The translations under genes were made by a program, and so were the position numbers. Positions 35,220 to 44,063 of a stretch of 64,000 bases of DNA are shown one piece after another. Position 1 is the stretch's first letter, and each line of letters starts with the position of its first letter. Source of the DNA: Bacteroidales bacterium (GTDB lineage Bacteria > Bacteroidota > Bacteroidia > Bacteroidales > P3); the NCBI GenBank assembly GCA_017633985.1, contig JAGBOF010000010.1, positions 1 through 64,000 on the forward strand, read 5' to 3'. The notes under the pieces are model-generated. The model searched no databases and was not told the DNA's origin. It saw only the letters and a list, made by a program, of their open reading frames with translations.

Positions 35220-36035
35220 TTATGAAATAAGATTAACCGCTTTACGCAGTGTTACCAGTTTTTCCAATAGATTTTCCGCCTTATCAAGCTCCAACATATT
35301 GCTGCCGTCCGATTTCGCATTTTTACAATCGGGATGCGTTTCCATAAATATACCGTCCGCTCCGACGGCTATTGATGCCTTTGCAATGGTTTCTATCATT
35401 TCCCTGTCGCCGCCCGATACGCCTGAAGTTTGGTTGGGTTTTTGCAAACTGTGTGTAATATCCATCACAACGGGAACATTATTTTTTTGCATGATAGGTA
35501 TGCTGCGGAAATCGACAACCAGATCCTGATAACCGAAAAACGTTCCCCTGTCGGTAAGAATGATATTGTCATTACCGCTTTGCGAACATTTTTGACAGAC
35601 ATGTTGCATGCTTTCGGCAGAAAGGAATTGCCCTTTTTTGATATTAATTATTTTGCCCGTCTTTGCAGCAGCCGTTAAAATATCAGTCTGTCTGCACAAA
35701 AAAGCAGGTATTTGCAGTATATCGACAAATTGTGCCGCCCTTTGGGCTTCCTCACCAGAATGAATATCTGTCACAACGGGTATATTGTATTTATCTTTTA
35801 TTGCCTTAAGTAGTGATAATGCTTTTTCATCACCTATTCCCGTAAAAGAATCAAGCCTTGAGCGGTTGGCTTTACGGTAAGAGGCTTTGAAAATAAAAGG
35901 AATGTTAAGTTTGTTTGTAATGTTTATAAGTTTTTCTGCGATGATAAACGGCATTTCTTCATTCTCTATAACGCAGGGACCTGCCATCAGAAAGAAATTT
36001 TCTTTATTTGTTTTTAATTTTTCGTATAATGTCAT
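35220..36035 (-). CDS. kdsA: 3-deoxy-8-phosphooctulonate synthase
   Basis: A 271-residue TIM-barrel enzyme: FLMAGPCVIENEEM at the N-terminus, FIFKASYRKANRSRLDSFTG, VTDIHSGEEAQRAAQFVDIL and ILTDRGTFFGYQDLVVDFRS, all typical of KdsA. It condenses phosphoenolpyruvate with arabinose 5-phosphate to make KDO 8-phosphate for lipopolysaccharide core, confirming a Gram-negative envelope. The conserved Asn of metal-independent enzymes vs Cys of metal-dependent ones lies near the N-terminal end; here MAGPCVIENE has the Cys, suggesting the metal-dependent class. A divergent promoter is shared with the RHH gene. Confidence 0.94.
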   Translation of the reverse strand: MTLYEKLKTNKENFFLMAGPCVIENEEMPFIIAEKLINITNKLNIPFIFKASYRKANRSRLDSFTGIGDEKALSLLKAIKDKYNIPVVTDIHSGEEAQRAAQFVDILQIPAFLCRQTDILTAAAKTGKIINIKKGQFLSAESMQHVCQKCSQSGNDNIILTDRGTFFGYQDLVVDFRSIPIMQKNNVPVVMDITHSLQKPNQTSGVSGGDREMIETIAKASIAVGADGIFMETHPDCKNAKSDGSNMLELDKAENLLEKLVTLRKAVNLIS

Positions 36036-36058
36036 GATACTTTAGTGTTTTGAGAGTG

Positions 36059-36091
36059 CAAAGATATGAAAATTTTTATTACTTTTGCAAA
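36059..36091 (-). promoter_or_regulatory. TTTG-N21-TATCTTTG promoter of kdsA, overlapping the divergent gene's start
   Basis: Minus-strand TTTG (36091-36088) and TATCTTTG (36066-36059). The -33 element overlaps the -7 box and nearly the ATG of the divergent RHH gene, so the two promoters cannot easily be used at the same time. Confidence 0.65.
36080..36087 (+). promoter_or_regulatory. -7 box TACTTTTG of the RHH gene (likely leaderless)
   Basis: TACTTTTG ends 4 bp before the ATG at 36092, so transcription should begin at or a few bases from the start codon. No good TTTG lies 19-23 bp upstream. Confidence 0.5.
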
Positions 36092-36337
36092 ATGAAAAAT
36101 TTAAACGGCAAAATAAAAACAAAGAAACCGCAAATTATAAAACTGTCTTTAAGTGAAAAAGACTTTATTTTGCTGGACAGGTATGCCAGATTACATGATA
36201 TGACAAAAAAAACGGCTGTTAAGAGAATTGTAAAGGATTTTCTTTCAGCCAATGTGTCTATGCCCGAAGATATTTCAAAGAATCAATTGGATTTATTCAC
36301 CAGCCGCGAAACTGATTTATTCGATTACACCCGTTAA
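36092..36337 (+). CDS. small ribbon-helix-helix-like protein
   Basis: An 81-residue basic protein. Residues about 13-55 (QIIKLSLSEKDFILLDRYAR, then LHDMTKKTAVKRIVKDFLSA) have the strand-helix-helix pattern of Arc/CopG-type RHH DNA-binding proteins; the rest is an acidic tail. ATG 36092 is chosen because the upstream frame crosses the kdsA promoter. It may regulate the divergent kdsA gene or itself, as inferred from overlapping promoters; no toxin gene lies next to it. A family C repeat follows. Confidence 0.65.
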   Translation: MKNLNGKIKTKKPQIIKLSLSEKDFILLDRYARLHDMTKKTAVKRIVKDFLSANVSMPEDISKNQLDLFTSRETDLFDYTR

Positions 36338-36338
36338 T

Positions 36339-36534
36339 TAGGTAGTACGTAATATGTAGTATGTAATACGTGTTATGTAGTATAGAAAACGTAATATAAA
36401 ATATGTAGTACGTGTCGTTTTTGTGCGTACTACATACTTGTTTTTATATTCTGTCCGGTATAAATTATGACAGTAAAAAATTCACATCCGTATTCGGACT
36501 GTTTACTACATACTACGTACTACATATTACATAG
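36339..36534. repeat. interspersed repeat family C, copy 3 (two facing blocks)
   Basis: A left block of TAGTACGTAATATGTAGTAT-like units (36345-36412) faces a right block TACTACATACTACGTACTAC (36503-36530), so transcripts of either strand could fold back. A shorter pair GTAGTACGTGTCG / GTGCGTACTAC is nested in it. It fills the gap between the RHH and DUF3078 genes, which converge. Confidence 0.7.
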
Positions 36535-37455
36535 TTAAAAGTTGATAGGTATTGATATACCGAAACGTTCCTTGTATTGAATCTTCGTAGAGAAGTCTTT
36601 GTCTATTGCAGCCTGGATACTTACAAACGCATTTAAGTATTTGTTGATTTTCATGCTTACAAAAACTTCGCCGTTTATATCAGTATCCGCAATAGGTTTC
36701 TCATAATCCCAGAAGAAATCCAGTTTTGCCAAAACGTTTACGTTAGTCCAGACATCTTTTTGGTAGAATAATTTAATGTAAGAACCTAAAGAGAATTTCC
36801 ATGTTCTGTCCCAATCATCCGCACCGAATACTCCGCGTCTTATTGTCTCTCTTTTATCAAGGCAATAGGTGGTTTTACCCGTTATTACCGAAAACAAAGC
36901 CGAGAAATGCGGGATCTTGTATTCCATACCGACGGAAGATGTCAATACTGCAGGCGAAAGACCCGCCGAAATCAGCACCGTGTCTTTGTCATAACCGTTA
37001 TCAAATTGGGATTTCATGTTAAGCAATCCCGAATAATTCCAATTGCCTACCGCTTGATATCCGTAAATGGAGTTTAATTCTATTTTGTCTTCGGATTTTA
37101 TCCAACGGTTGCCGCTGTCCCATATACCTTCTCCGTTTTGGTCCTGACGGGTGCGGGCATAAGAGGCTTCAGCCGTGTTATCCACCTTATGCTTACCGTT
37201 TTTGTAGTTATAAAATCCTTTGAACAATCCTCCGAACGAGAAATTGGAGTAACCTCCCGCAGCCCAATTGCTGATCTGCGTTTGTTCAAAGGTCAAAATC
37301 ATGTCGTTCTTAACAGTCCAATGCTTAACAGGCGGTGTTACCGCAGCAGTATCACTGTCGGCATCCGCATCTTGGCTGATAATTTCCCCAGGGTTTGCAA
37401 ATGATATGCTGAAAGTGCATAAGGCAAACATCAATGTGATTAAATTTTTTTTCAT
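36535..37455 (-). CDS. DUF3078 family outer-membrane-like protein
   Basis: A 306-residue protein with a signal peptide (FALCTFSISFANPG), then a short acidic stretch and an all-beta body rich in aromatic and alternating residues: LTFEQTQISNWAAGGYSNFS, DNTAEASYARTRQDQNGEGI, KSEDKIELNSIYGYQAVGNW. It ends in Phe (GISIPINF), typical of outer-membrane beta-barrels. DUF3078 proteins are widespread in Bacteroidota and their function is not known. Confidence 0.85.
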   Translation of the reverse strand: MKKNLITLMFALCTFSISFANPGEIISQDADADSDTAAVTPPVKHWTVKNDMILTFEQTQISNWAAGGYSNFSFGGLFKGFYNYKNGKHKVDNTAEASYARTRQDQNGEGIWDSGNRWIKSEDKIELNSIYGYQAVGNWNYSGLLNMKSQFDNGYDKDTVLISAGLSPAVLTSSVGMEYKIPHFSALFSVITGKTTYCLDKRETIRRGVFGADDWDRTWKFSLGSYIKLFYQKDVWTNVNVLAKLDFFWDYEKPIADTDINGEVFVSMKINKYLNAFVSIQAAIDKDFSTKIQYKERFGISIPINF

Positions 37456-37496
37456 ATTATAGTATTGATTTTATGTTATTTTCTTTTGCTAAAATA

Positions 37497-37568
37497 AAAC
37501 GCTGTATTATTTTACTGAAACGCTGTTTTAATAAATTTTTACGCCGTATTAATATTTTTTTACGCCTT
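37497..37568. repeat. interspersed repeat family A, copy 5
   Basis: AAAACGCTGTATTATTTTACTGAAACGCTG style half-sites, then TTTTAATAAATTTTTACGCC and ACGCC. The TCGCAG core unit is absent. It lies between the BatA-like and DUF3078 genes. Confidence 0.6.
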
Positions 37569-37583
37569 CTTTTTTCAGTGCAA

Positions 37584-39632
37584 TTATTTTTTAAGTTTAT
37601 AAATTATGAAACTTTCCCCGATAAGACATATAACTATCAAAGCCAGAAGTAAAAAGGTGAAGTCAAAACCTCTTTGCGATTGATTGAAATAAGTCTTTAT
37701 CATTTTTCTGTCGTTAAAGACCGAAAAATTTTTGTAAGATGAGTTCTTAAGCAGTTTGTTTATATCCGCAGAATTGAAAAACGTCAAATCGGATTCCGTT
37801 CTCGGATAATTCAGAGCCAATGTTCCTATAATGTTTTCTCCGCTTTTGATGTCATAAAAGCCCGCTTGTTTTATTTGGTTGTGCAGATAAAAACCGTATT
37901 TACCTCTTAAAGACTGCATTTGCGGTATAATGCTGTTTTGCGAACCTTGTTTAACAAGCGAAACATACTCTTGTCTGTCTTTATCAGTCAAAACGGAAAT
38001 ATCAATCAATTCTTTGCTGTCCGTAAATATTGAAGCAGGCGGCAAAACGGAAGAATACAAAACGATATTCCACATTAAAGGCACGAAAACCGATTGGTTG
38101 ACAAAATCGGACCATGCATCATTTAAAGGAACAGTGAAAATGAAAGCATTTGATGTATTAACGGTGTTTTCCGAAAGGAAAGCATCGTTATTATTCATAG
38201 TCATTATGTTTTGAACCGAGGTACTGCCGCCGTAAGTAATCTTATAGTACTTTTTACATGAAGGCATTTCCATATTTTCCGTTACCGAAGTAAACACATT
38301 TCTGAATATACGGTTGTCAGTATCGGTTTTGGCGACTTTTGACGGTTTATTGACAACATTACTATACAAAGGCATCTGCAGAGTTTGCATTGCATTGTTG
38401 TAAGAAGCTATATCAATGTTTTCTCCGGGGATAACAACCAAACAAACACCCTTTTCGCGCAGATTTTTCAACTCATTGGTCAGACCGCTTGATATTTCTT
38501 TCAACTCATTCAATATAATGACGCTGTAAGACGCAAATTCGGAGAAATTAATGTTGTTTTCATTCATATTAACCAACTCCGCTTCGGAAGAATTCTTGAA
38601 AAGACGGTTCAAATATGTGTTTTCACCCTTACCGTTTATTGAAAGAACTTTTATTTTCTCCCCGACATTGATTGTAAAATAGAAATCATCGTCGTATGTT
38701 ACCGGATTATCCAAAATATTTATTCTGGCATTGATACGGCCTGCGTTTTCAATGACAAAACCCATCGGAATTTCAAACGAAGAATTGGCTGGAATGTCAC
38801 AAGTTGCCAGACTCTGTTGCAAACCGTTAATATAAAGTTTTACGGTTTGCTTTTCGGCAGGCTCATCGGATGCATTCTTGATTCTTACCGTCAAATCAAC
38901 CGTCTGTCCTTTGAGAAAAATATTTTTGTCTATCAATACCGAATCAACATATACATTATTTATATTATTAACTTCCAATGGCAGGAAAACCTCACGTATC
39001 AAAGAATCCTGTTTGATGCGTTGTATGTCGGTGAAACTCTTTTGAAAATCACTGATAATGAATACTCTTTTACTGTTTTCATTTCTCAAAGACAGCAGGC
39101 GGTGCGCCGTATTGACAAGTTCGCTGCATGTGGAAGTAGAAGGGGAGATTTCCGCTTCTTTAAGCAGGTTTAAAAAAGTTTGTTTGCTCACAAAATGTTT
39201 GTGTTTGCCTTCCAAATCCGAAGTAAGCAAGCAAAAAACATCATTATCCGAATATTCGTTTACTATTTCCTGTGCTTTGGCTTTGGCAGATGCTAATAAT
39301 GTGCCGTCGGAGGTTACATTTTGCATTGAGAACGAGTTATCCAAGACTATAACCACTGCATTATTACCTTCATTTACGAGTTTGTTTTCCTGATTTTTGA
39401 TATACGGTTGTGCAAACAAAAGTGCGAGAAACAATACTGTAAGACATCGCATTAACAATAAAAGACGTTCCAACAGTTTGTTCTGTTTCTTACTTTCGGT
39501 TGCTATTGACTGCAGAAATTTAACATTTGTGAACAATACTTGCTTAAAACGGTGGAAGTTAAACAAGTGAACGGCTATCGGAATTATTATTCCGAGACCC
39601 AACAACAAAAACCAAGGATGTAAAAAGCCCAT
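37584..39632 (-). CDS. BatA-like membrane protein with VWA domain
   Basis: A 682-residue protein. The N-terminus is the BatA/double-TM module (FLHPWFLLLGLGIIIPIAVH and HLFNFHRFKQVLFTNVKFLQ, then a second helix near 60-77). A VWA domain starts at VIVLDNSFSMQN with an intact DxSxS metal site (DNSFS). A large extracytoplasmic region follows (about 270-640) and a helix near 655-677 ends the protein. Related proteins in the Bat cluster are linked to stress tolerance in Bacteroides, but the other bat genes and the MoxR ATPase are not next to it, so its job is uncertain. Confidence 0.88.
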   Translation of the reverse strand: MGFLHPWFLLLGLGIIIPIAVHLFNFHRFKQVLFTNVKFLQSIATESKKQNKLLERLLLLMRCLTVLFLALLFAQPYIKNQENKLVNEGNNAVVIVLDNSFSMQNVTSDGTLLASAKAKAQEIVNEYSDNDVFCLLTSDLEGKHKHFVSKQTFLNLLKEAEISPSTSTCSELVNTAHRLLSLRNENSKRVFIISDFQKSFTDIQRIKQDSLIREVFLPLEVNNINNVYVDSVLIDKNIFLKGQTVDLTVRIKNASDEPAEKQTVKLYINGLQQSLATCDIPANSSFEIPMGFVIENAGRINARINILDNPVTYDDDFYFTINVGEKIKVLSINGKGENTYLNRLFKNSSEAELVNMNENNINFSEFASYSVIILNELKEISSGLTNELKNLREKGVCLVVIPGENIDIASYNNAMQTLQMPLYSNVVNKPSKVAKTDTDNRIFRNVFTSVTENMEMPSCKKYYKITYGGSTSVQNIMTMNNNDAFLSENTVNTSNAFIFTVPLNDAWSDFVNQSVFVPLMWNIVLYSSVLPPASIFTDSKELIDISVLTDKDRQEYVSLVKQGSQNSIIPQMQSLRGKYGFYLHNQIKQAGFYDIKSGENIIGTLALNYPRTESDLTFFNSADINKLLKNSSYKNFSVFNDRKMIKTYFNQSQRGFDFTFLLLALIVICLIGESFIIYKLKK

Positions 39633-39681
39633 TTATTTCCTTTTTTTCTTAAAAACAGTGCGAAATTACAAAAAATATTTA

Positions 39682-39689
39682 TACCTTTG
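39682..39689 (+). promoter_or_regulatory. -7 box TACCTTTG upstream of repeat A copy 6
   Basis: TACCTTTG matches the consensus on the plus strand. If used for the gene at 39846, the repeat at 39703-39788 would lie in its 5' leader. Confidence 0.4.
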
Positions 39690-39702
39690 CACTAATTATT
39701 AA

Positions 39703-39788
39703 AATAAAGTGCCGTTTTAAAAAATTATTACAGCGTTTCAGTAAAATAATACGGCGTTTTATTTCAACGAAACGCCGTATTATTTTCG
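39703..39788. repeat. interspersed repeat family A, copy 6
   Basis: Facing arms around ACAGCGTTTCAGTAAAATAAT and ACGGCGTTTTATTT / AACGAAACGCCGTATTAT can form a strong hairpin. It lies between divergent genes. Confidence 0.65.
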
Positions 39789-39845
39789 CAATTTGGAATG
39801 ATTGAAAATTAACATGTTATAATAACGAAATAAAAGCACAAAATC

Positions 39846-40319
39846 ATGGAAGAAAATAAAGATTTTCAGAGTAAAATTCCTGACATACCGCAGGAGAACA
39901 AAGACGTGATAGAATTAACCCCTACATTAAGGGAAGATTTGACCGTTTCGGTAAAATGGAGTAAGTTTTTAGCCGTTGCAGGTATAGTTGTAAGTGTATT
40001 AACCCTTATAGCAGCAATTGCAATGTTCGTAGGCTCTCCTGCATCTGCAGACGAAGAAGATGTCATCAACCCTATTACAATGTTGGCAGGCGTAGGCACT
40101 GGTATAGCATATCTTATTATGGCAGTTATTTACGGCGGTATTTCGATAATATTGCTTAAAACCGCTAATAATTTGAAGGTTGCATTATCTACAGGCGAAC
40201 AAGATAAATTCTCTGCAGGTTTCCATTACTTGAAAACATTTGTTACTATAATGGGAATCATGACTGTTATCGGTCTTGCAATAGCATTGTTCAGTATTAT
40301 AGGTATTTGCTTGATTTAA
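39846..40319 (+). CDS. small membrane protein, DUF5362-like
   Basis: A 157-residue protein with a charged N-terminus (about 1-38), then three hydrophobic helices (42-62, 80-105 and 130-157) and the segment LLKTANNLKVALSTGEQDKF between the second and third. That segment and the overall layout recall DUF5362 membrane proteins of Bacteroidota; I am not certain. No catalytic motif is visible. Confidence 0.7.
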   Translation: MEENKDFQSKIPDIPQENKDVIELTPTLREDLTVSVKWSKFLAVAGIVVSVLTLIAAIAMFVGSPASADEEDVINPITMLAGVGTGIAYLIMAVIYGGISIILLKTANNLKVALSTGEQDKFSAGFHYLKTFVTIMGIMTVIGLAIALFSIIGICLI

Positions 40320-40374
40320 GCGGCGCAAAGTACGGAGTTTTTGAGAATTGAATAACATAAAAATGCTAATAAAA

Positions 40375-41097
40375 ATGGACAAAAGAAATCTTTTGCTTAT
40401 AAGTAACTCAACCAATGCAGGTGAGAAGTATTTGGATTGGTGCAAATCGATGATTGAAGATTTTTGCAAAGAGAATAAAGTTACGGATGTGTTGTTTGTA
40501 CCTTATGCGGGGTTTGCACAGGGATATGACAAATATGAAGAAAAAGTTGCAAAAGTATACGGAGAGTTCGGCGTTAAGTTGCACAGCATTCACAGGGAAG
40601 AAAATCCTATTAAAGCGGTAATGGAATCGCAGTGTATAGCAATAGGCGGCGGCAATACGTTTTATCTTGTGCAGCAGATGCAGCAATCGGGCGTTATGAA
40701 AGCAATTGCCGAAAAAGTAATGACGGGTACGCCTTATATGGGATGGAGTGCAGGAAGCAATGTGGCAGGATTGAGCCTTAAGACAACGAACGATATGCCT
40801 ATTGTTGAGCCTGAAAGTTTTGATACGATGGCTTTGGTTCCTTTTCAGATAAATCCTCATTATACAGACTTTGTTGATCCGAAGCATGGGGGAGAAACCC
40901 GTGATGACAGAATAAATGAATTTATTGCAGCTAATAAAGAAACTTACGTTGCTGCAATACGTGAGGCTACGGCGTTGAGATTAAAGGACGGAAAACTCTC
41001 TTTAATCGGTCGAGACAACAAAATGAAAGTTTTTCATTACGGACAGCAAACAAAAGAATACTCCTTAACTGACGATATTAATTTCTTAATGTTGTAG
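40375..41097 (+). CDS. pepE: dipeptidase E (peptidase S51)
   Basis: A 240-residue protein with the S51 nucleophile motif YMGWSAGSNVAG (Ser near residue 125), the substrate region CIAIGGGNTFYLVQQMQQSG and the later His-bearing PFQINPHYTDFVD. PepE cleaves dipeptides with an N-terminal Asp. I use ATG 40375 (MDKRNLLLISNSTNAGEKYL), with two earlier in-frame possibilities (TTG 40348, ATG 40363). It fits the peptide-utilising theme of the window. Confidence 0.92.
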   Translation: MDKRNLLLISNSTNAGEKYLDWCKSMIEDFCKENKVTDVLFVPYAGFAQGYDKYEEKVAKVYGEFGVKLHSIHREENPIKAVMESQCIAIGGGNTFYLVQQMQQSGVMKAIAEKVMTGTPYMGWSAGSNVAGLSLKTTNDMPIVEPESFDTMALVPFQINPHYTDFVDPKHGGETRDDRINEFIAANKETYVAAIREATALRLKDGKLSLIGRDNKMKVFHYGQQTKEYSLTDDINFLML

Positions 41098-41100
41098 TAT

Positions 41101-41190
41101 TTGACATTGGATATTGGACATTTGATATTGAATTTACCTTACGGTAGCCGGAATATCCAATGTTCAATATCCAATGTTCAATATCCAATT
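41101..41190. repeat. interspersed repeat family D, copy 1
   Basis: TTGACATTGGATATTGGACA on the left faces two or three CAATATCCAATGTTCAATAT units on the right, so a long hairpin is possible. It occupies the entire gap between pepE and the tsaC-like gene and ends right before its ATG. Confidence 0.75.
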
Positions 41191-41191
41191 T

Positions 41192-41737
41192 ATGAAAGAC
41201 AGTATTATTTTAAAAGAGGGTAAGGTGTTGGTTTATCCGACTGATACTATATGGGGTATCGGTTGCAATGCTCTTGACGTTGCTGCAATAGAGAAAGTCA
41301 AAACTATTAAAGGAAGGGACAATACCAAAAGCCTTATTCTTTTGGTTAAAGATATTGATATGTTGGGTAACTATGTAGAAGAAATCCCTAAAGTTGCACT
41401 TGATTTGATTAATACGTCAGAAAGTCCTGTTACCGTTATATATAATAATCCTAAAAACTTACCCATTGAACATCTTTCCTCAAACGGTAAAATCGGAATA
41501 CGTATTCCGAAGAATGAATACTTGCAGAATTTATTTGAAGAGTTTCCTTATCCAATTGTTTCCACATCTGCCAACTTCAGCGGGAAGCCTTCGCCTGTTA
41601 ATTTTGCGGATATTGATAAGGATTTATTGCTTAAAGTCGATTATGTGAGTACTTTTTGCAGGCAAGAGGTGAATCATTCTTGTGCCTCTGCCATCTATTT
41701 GATTAATGAAGACAATTCTTTGACAAAAATAAGATAA
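41192..41737 (+). CDS. L-threonylcarbamoyladenylate synthase (Sua5/YciO/YrdC/YwlC family)
   Basis: A 181-residue YrdC-fold protein: VLVYPTDTIWGIGCNALDV at the N-terminus, the KxR-like basic motif TIKGRDNTKSLILLVKDID, and FPYPIVSTSANFSGKPSP. It probably makes threonylcarbamoyl-AMP for the t6A37 tRNA modification, although YciO paralogues share this fold. The short length lacks the Sua5 domain. I start at ATG 41192; the earlier ATG at 41174 lies within repeat D. Confidence 0.88.
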   Translation: MKDSIILKEGKVLVYPTDTIWGIGCNALDVAAIEKVKTIKGRDNTKSLILLVKDIDMLGNYVEEIPKVALDLINTSESPVTVIYNNPKNLPIEHLSSNGKIGIRIPKNEYLQNLFEEFPYPIVSTSANFSGKPSPVNFADIDKDLLLKVDYVSTFCRQEVNHSCASAIYLINEDNSLTKIR

Positions 41738-41777
41738 CGGTCTAATCAATTATTATTATGATTAAACCGTTATCAGT
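41734..41777. terminator. bidirectional terminator between tsaC-like and aqpZ
   Basis: ATAACGGTCTAATCA and TGATTAAACCGTTAT pair with one mismatch around an AT-rich loop, beginning at the stop codon of the tsaC-like gene. It is flanked by TTTT on the plus side, serving convergent genes. Confidence 0.75.
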
Positions 41778-41791
41778 TTTATTGCTTCGGA

Positions 41792-42484
41792 TTATTTACT
41801 TTCTTTATCCAAAGATATACATTTCCATATCAAAGCAGCCAAAGCTCCGCCGATGAAAGGACCTACGATAAAGATCCATACATTGCAAAGAGCCGTTCCT
41901 CCTTGGAAGAAAGCAGGCGCTAAACTTCTTGCAGGGTTTACGCTTGTTCCCGTGTAGCGTATGCAAACCAAATGAACCAATACTAAAGCCAAACCGATAG
42001 CCAATCCCGCTAAATTGTTGGTTGCACCGTTTGTCTTGCTTGTTGCGCCCAATACGACAAGAACGAATACGCATGTGAAGATTATTTCCGCCAATAATCC
42101 GCCTACAACGCTTACGCCTTCCTGCAAATCATTAGCTCCCGTACCGCTTAATCCTGAATTGGAAGTCAACAGCCACAACAAAGCGCTACCGATAAAGGCT
42201 CCGATAACTTGGAATAGCATATACATTCCCGCATCCTTACCTGACATTCTTCCGCTTAACCATACGCCTAACGTTATAGCAGGATTGATGTGACAACCCG
42301 AAATTCCGCCGATGGTGTAAGCCATTGCAACAACCGCCAAACCGAATGCCAATGCCGTTCCTATTACGGATGATGCGTTAACAACTTCTGCACAGTTTGA
42401 AGTGCAGTTCAAAGATACGGCAACTCCGCATCCCATCAGTACCAATACCATTGTACCGAACATTTCTGATAAATACTTCTTCAT
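41792..42484 (-). CDS. aqpZ: aquaporin Z
   Basis: A 230-residue six-helix channel with both NPA boxes, CHINPAITLGVWLSGRMSG and SVNPARSLAPAFFQGG, the latter preceded by YTGT and carrying the conserved Arg of the selectivity filter. His in ISGCHINPA and the Cys/Thr neighbourhood support water specificity (AqpZ) over a glycerol channel. Confidence 0.94.
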   Translation of the reverse strand: MKKYLSEMFGTMVLVLMGCGVAVSLNCTSNCAEVVNASSVIGTALAFGLAVVAMAYTIGGISGCHINPAITLGVWLSGRMSGKDAGMYMLFQVIGAFIGSALLWLLTSNSGLSGTGANDLQEGVSVVGGLLAEIIFTCVFVLVVLGATSKTNGATNNLAGLAIGLALVLVHLVCIRYTGTSVNPARSLAPAFFQGGTALCNVWIFIVGPFIGGALAALIWKCISLDKESK

Positions 42485-42561
42485 AGCTTTAATTAAATTA
42501 TAAAGTTAATAATTATGTTTGTTTAATGTCTTATCTTACTGCTGTCAAATATAAAACAATC

Positions 42562-43917
42562 CTATTTAATCAATTCCTCGATCAAATCATTAACCGAAGA
42601 AATAAGGACAGTCTTTATTTTATACTTTTCGGTTAAGTTATCTTTATTGTATTTGCTTAAAAAGATTTTTTCAAACCCCATCGCCTGGGCTTCGTTTAAT
42701 CTTCTGTCAATATAAGGTACGGGGCGTATTTCACCGCTTAATCCTATTTCGGCCGCAAAACAGTATTTGTTATTTACGGCTATGTCTTGGTGCGAGGAGA
42801 TGATAGATGTTATAACCGATAAATCAATAGCCGGATCATTAACATGCAATCCTCCCGCAATATTAAGGAATACGTCCTTATTGCTTACTTTAACCCCCGC
42901 TTTTTTCTCCAATACCGCAAGCAACATGTTCAGTCTACGTATGTCAAAGCCGTTGCTTACCCTTTGCGGAGAGGAATAATAAGAAGGTGAAACCAATGCC
43001 TGCGTTTCTATTAATATGGTACGTCTTCCTTCCAAGGTTGCACAAACCGATACTCCGCATAATTGTTCTTCCCTTTGGGAAAGAAGAATTTTCGAAGGGT
43101 TGTCTACGCCCGTCAAACCGTAGGATGTCATCTCGTATATGCCTATTTCGTTAGTCGAACCGAAGCGATTTTTGACTGAACGCAAGATTCGGTAACCGTA
43201 GTTCTTGTCTCCCTCAAACTGAAGCACAGTATCAACCATGTGTTCCAGTATCTTCGGACCTGCAAGCGTACCGTCCTTGGTTATATGTCCCACCAAAATA
43301 ACGGGAACATTATACATTTTGGCGTAATCAGTCAGTTTGTCGGCACATGCCCGCACTTGGGAGATACTGCCCGCAAAAGAATCCACTTCCTTTGCCGTCA
43401 TAGTTTGCACGGAATCTATTATAACCATTTGAGGCTGCACTTCTTTTGCCGTTTCTATCACGTCATCGGCATCGGTTGCTGAAAGAACCAAACAATTATC
43501 CGAAGAAATCTTCATCCTCAATTGACGTAACTTTATTTGTTCCGCACTTTCTTCGCCCGATACGTACAGCACTTTTTTGTCCGCACATTTCAAAGCCACC
43601 TGAAGTAATAGCGTACTTTTGCCTATGCCGGGTTCTCCGCCTATAAGCACAACGCTTCCCGTAACCAATCCTCCGCCTAAAACCCTGTTAAGTTCTTTGT
43701 CATTGACATCCAATCTGTGCGATTCGCTGTATCGGATCATTGAAATAGGTTCGGCTTTGGGTCTTACGGTATTGTGATTGGTTTTGGCAGACAGTCCGCT
43801 GTTTACAGAATGTTGCTCCAAGGTTCCCCACGAGTTGCACTGCGGACATTTACCAAGGTAAGATGCGGAATGGTAACCGCAATTTGAGCATATATATACC
43901 GATTTTTCTTTTGCCAT
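42562..43917 (-). CDS. radA: DNA repair protein RadA
   Basis: A 451-residue protein with the N-terminal zinc finger CSNCGYHSASYLGKCPQC, Walker A GGEPGIGKSTLLLQ, the RadA-specific KNRFGSTNEIG motif and a C-terminal Lon-like domain (HVNDPAIDLSVITSIISSHQ). RadA is a RecA-like helicase that extends strand exchange in recombination and repair. I use ATG 43917; 12 upstream residues in the open frame lack the pattern. Confidence 0.95.
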   Translation of the reverse strand: MAKEKSVYICSNCGYHSASYLGKCPQCNSWGTLEQHSVNSGLSAKTNHNTVRPKAEPISMIRYSESHRLDVNDKELNRVLGGGLVTGSVVLIGGEPGIGKSTLLLQVALKCADKKVLYVSGEESAEQIKLRQLRMKISSDNCLVLSATDADDVIETAKEVQPQMVIIDSVQTMTAKEVDSFAGSISQVRACADKLTDYAKMYNVPVILVGHITKDGTLAGPKILEHMVDTVLQFEGDKNYGYRILRSVKNRFGSTNEIGIYEMTSYGLTGVDNPSKILLSQREEQLCGVSVCATLEGRRTILIETQALVSPSYYSSPQRVSNGFDIRRLNMLLAVLEKKAGVKVSNKDVFLNIAGGLHVNDPAIDLSVITSIISSHQDIAVNNKYCFAAEIGLSGEIRPVPYIDRRLNEAQAMGFEKIFLSKYNKDNLTEKYKIKTVLISSVNDLIEELIK

Positions 43918-43952
43918 AAACTGTTCTTTTCCGACCTTTATATAAACCGTCA

Positions 43953-44035
43953 AAATAAAACGCCTTTTCAGTAAAATAAAACGCTGTTTTAAAAAATTTT
44001 TAAGCCTGATTAATATTTTTTTACGCCGTTATTTT
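43953..44035. repeat. interspersed repeat family A, copy 7
   Basis: ACGCCTTTTCAGTAAAATAA, ACGCTGTTTTAAAAAATTTTTAAGC, a GATTAATA core remnant and ACGCCGTTATTTTT. A degraded copy between radA and the GNA1162-like gene, both on the minus strand. Confidence 0.6.
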
Positions 44036-44063
44036 TTTGCGGTTTGTAACTTCAAGCAAATCA

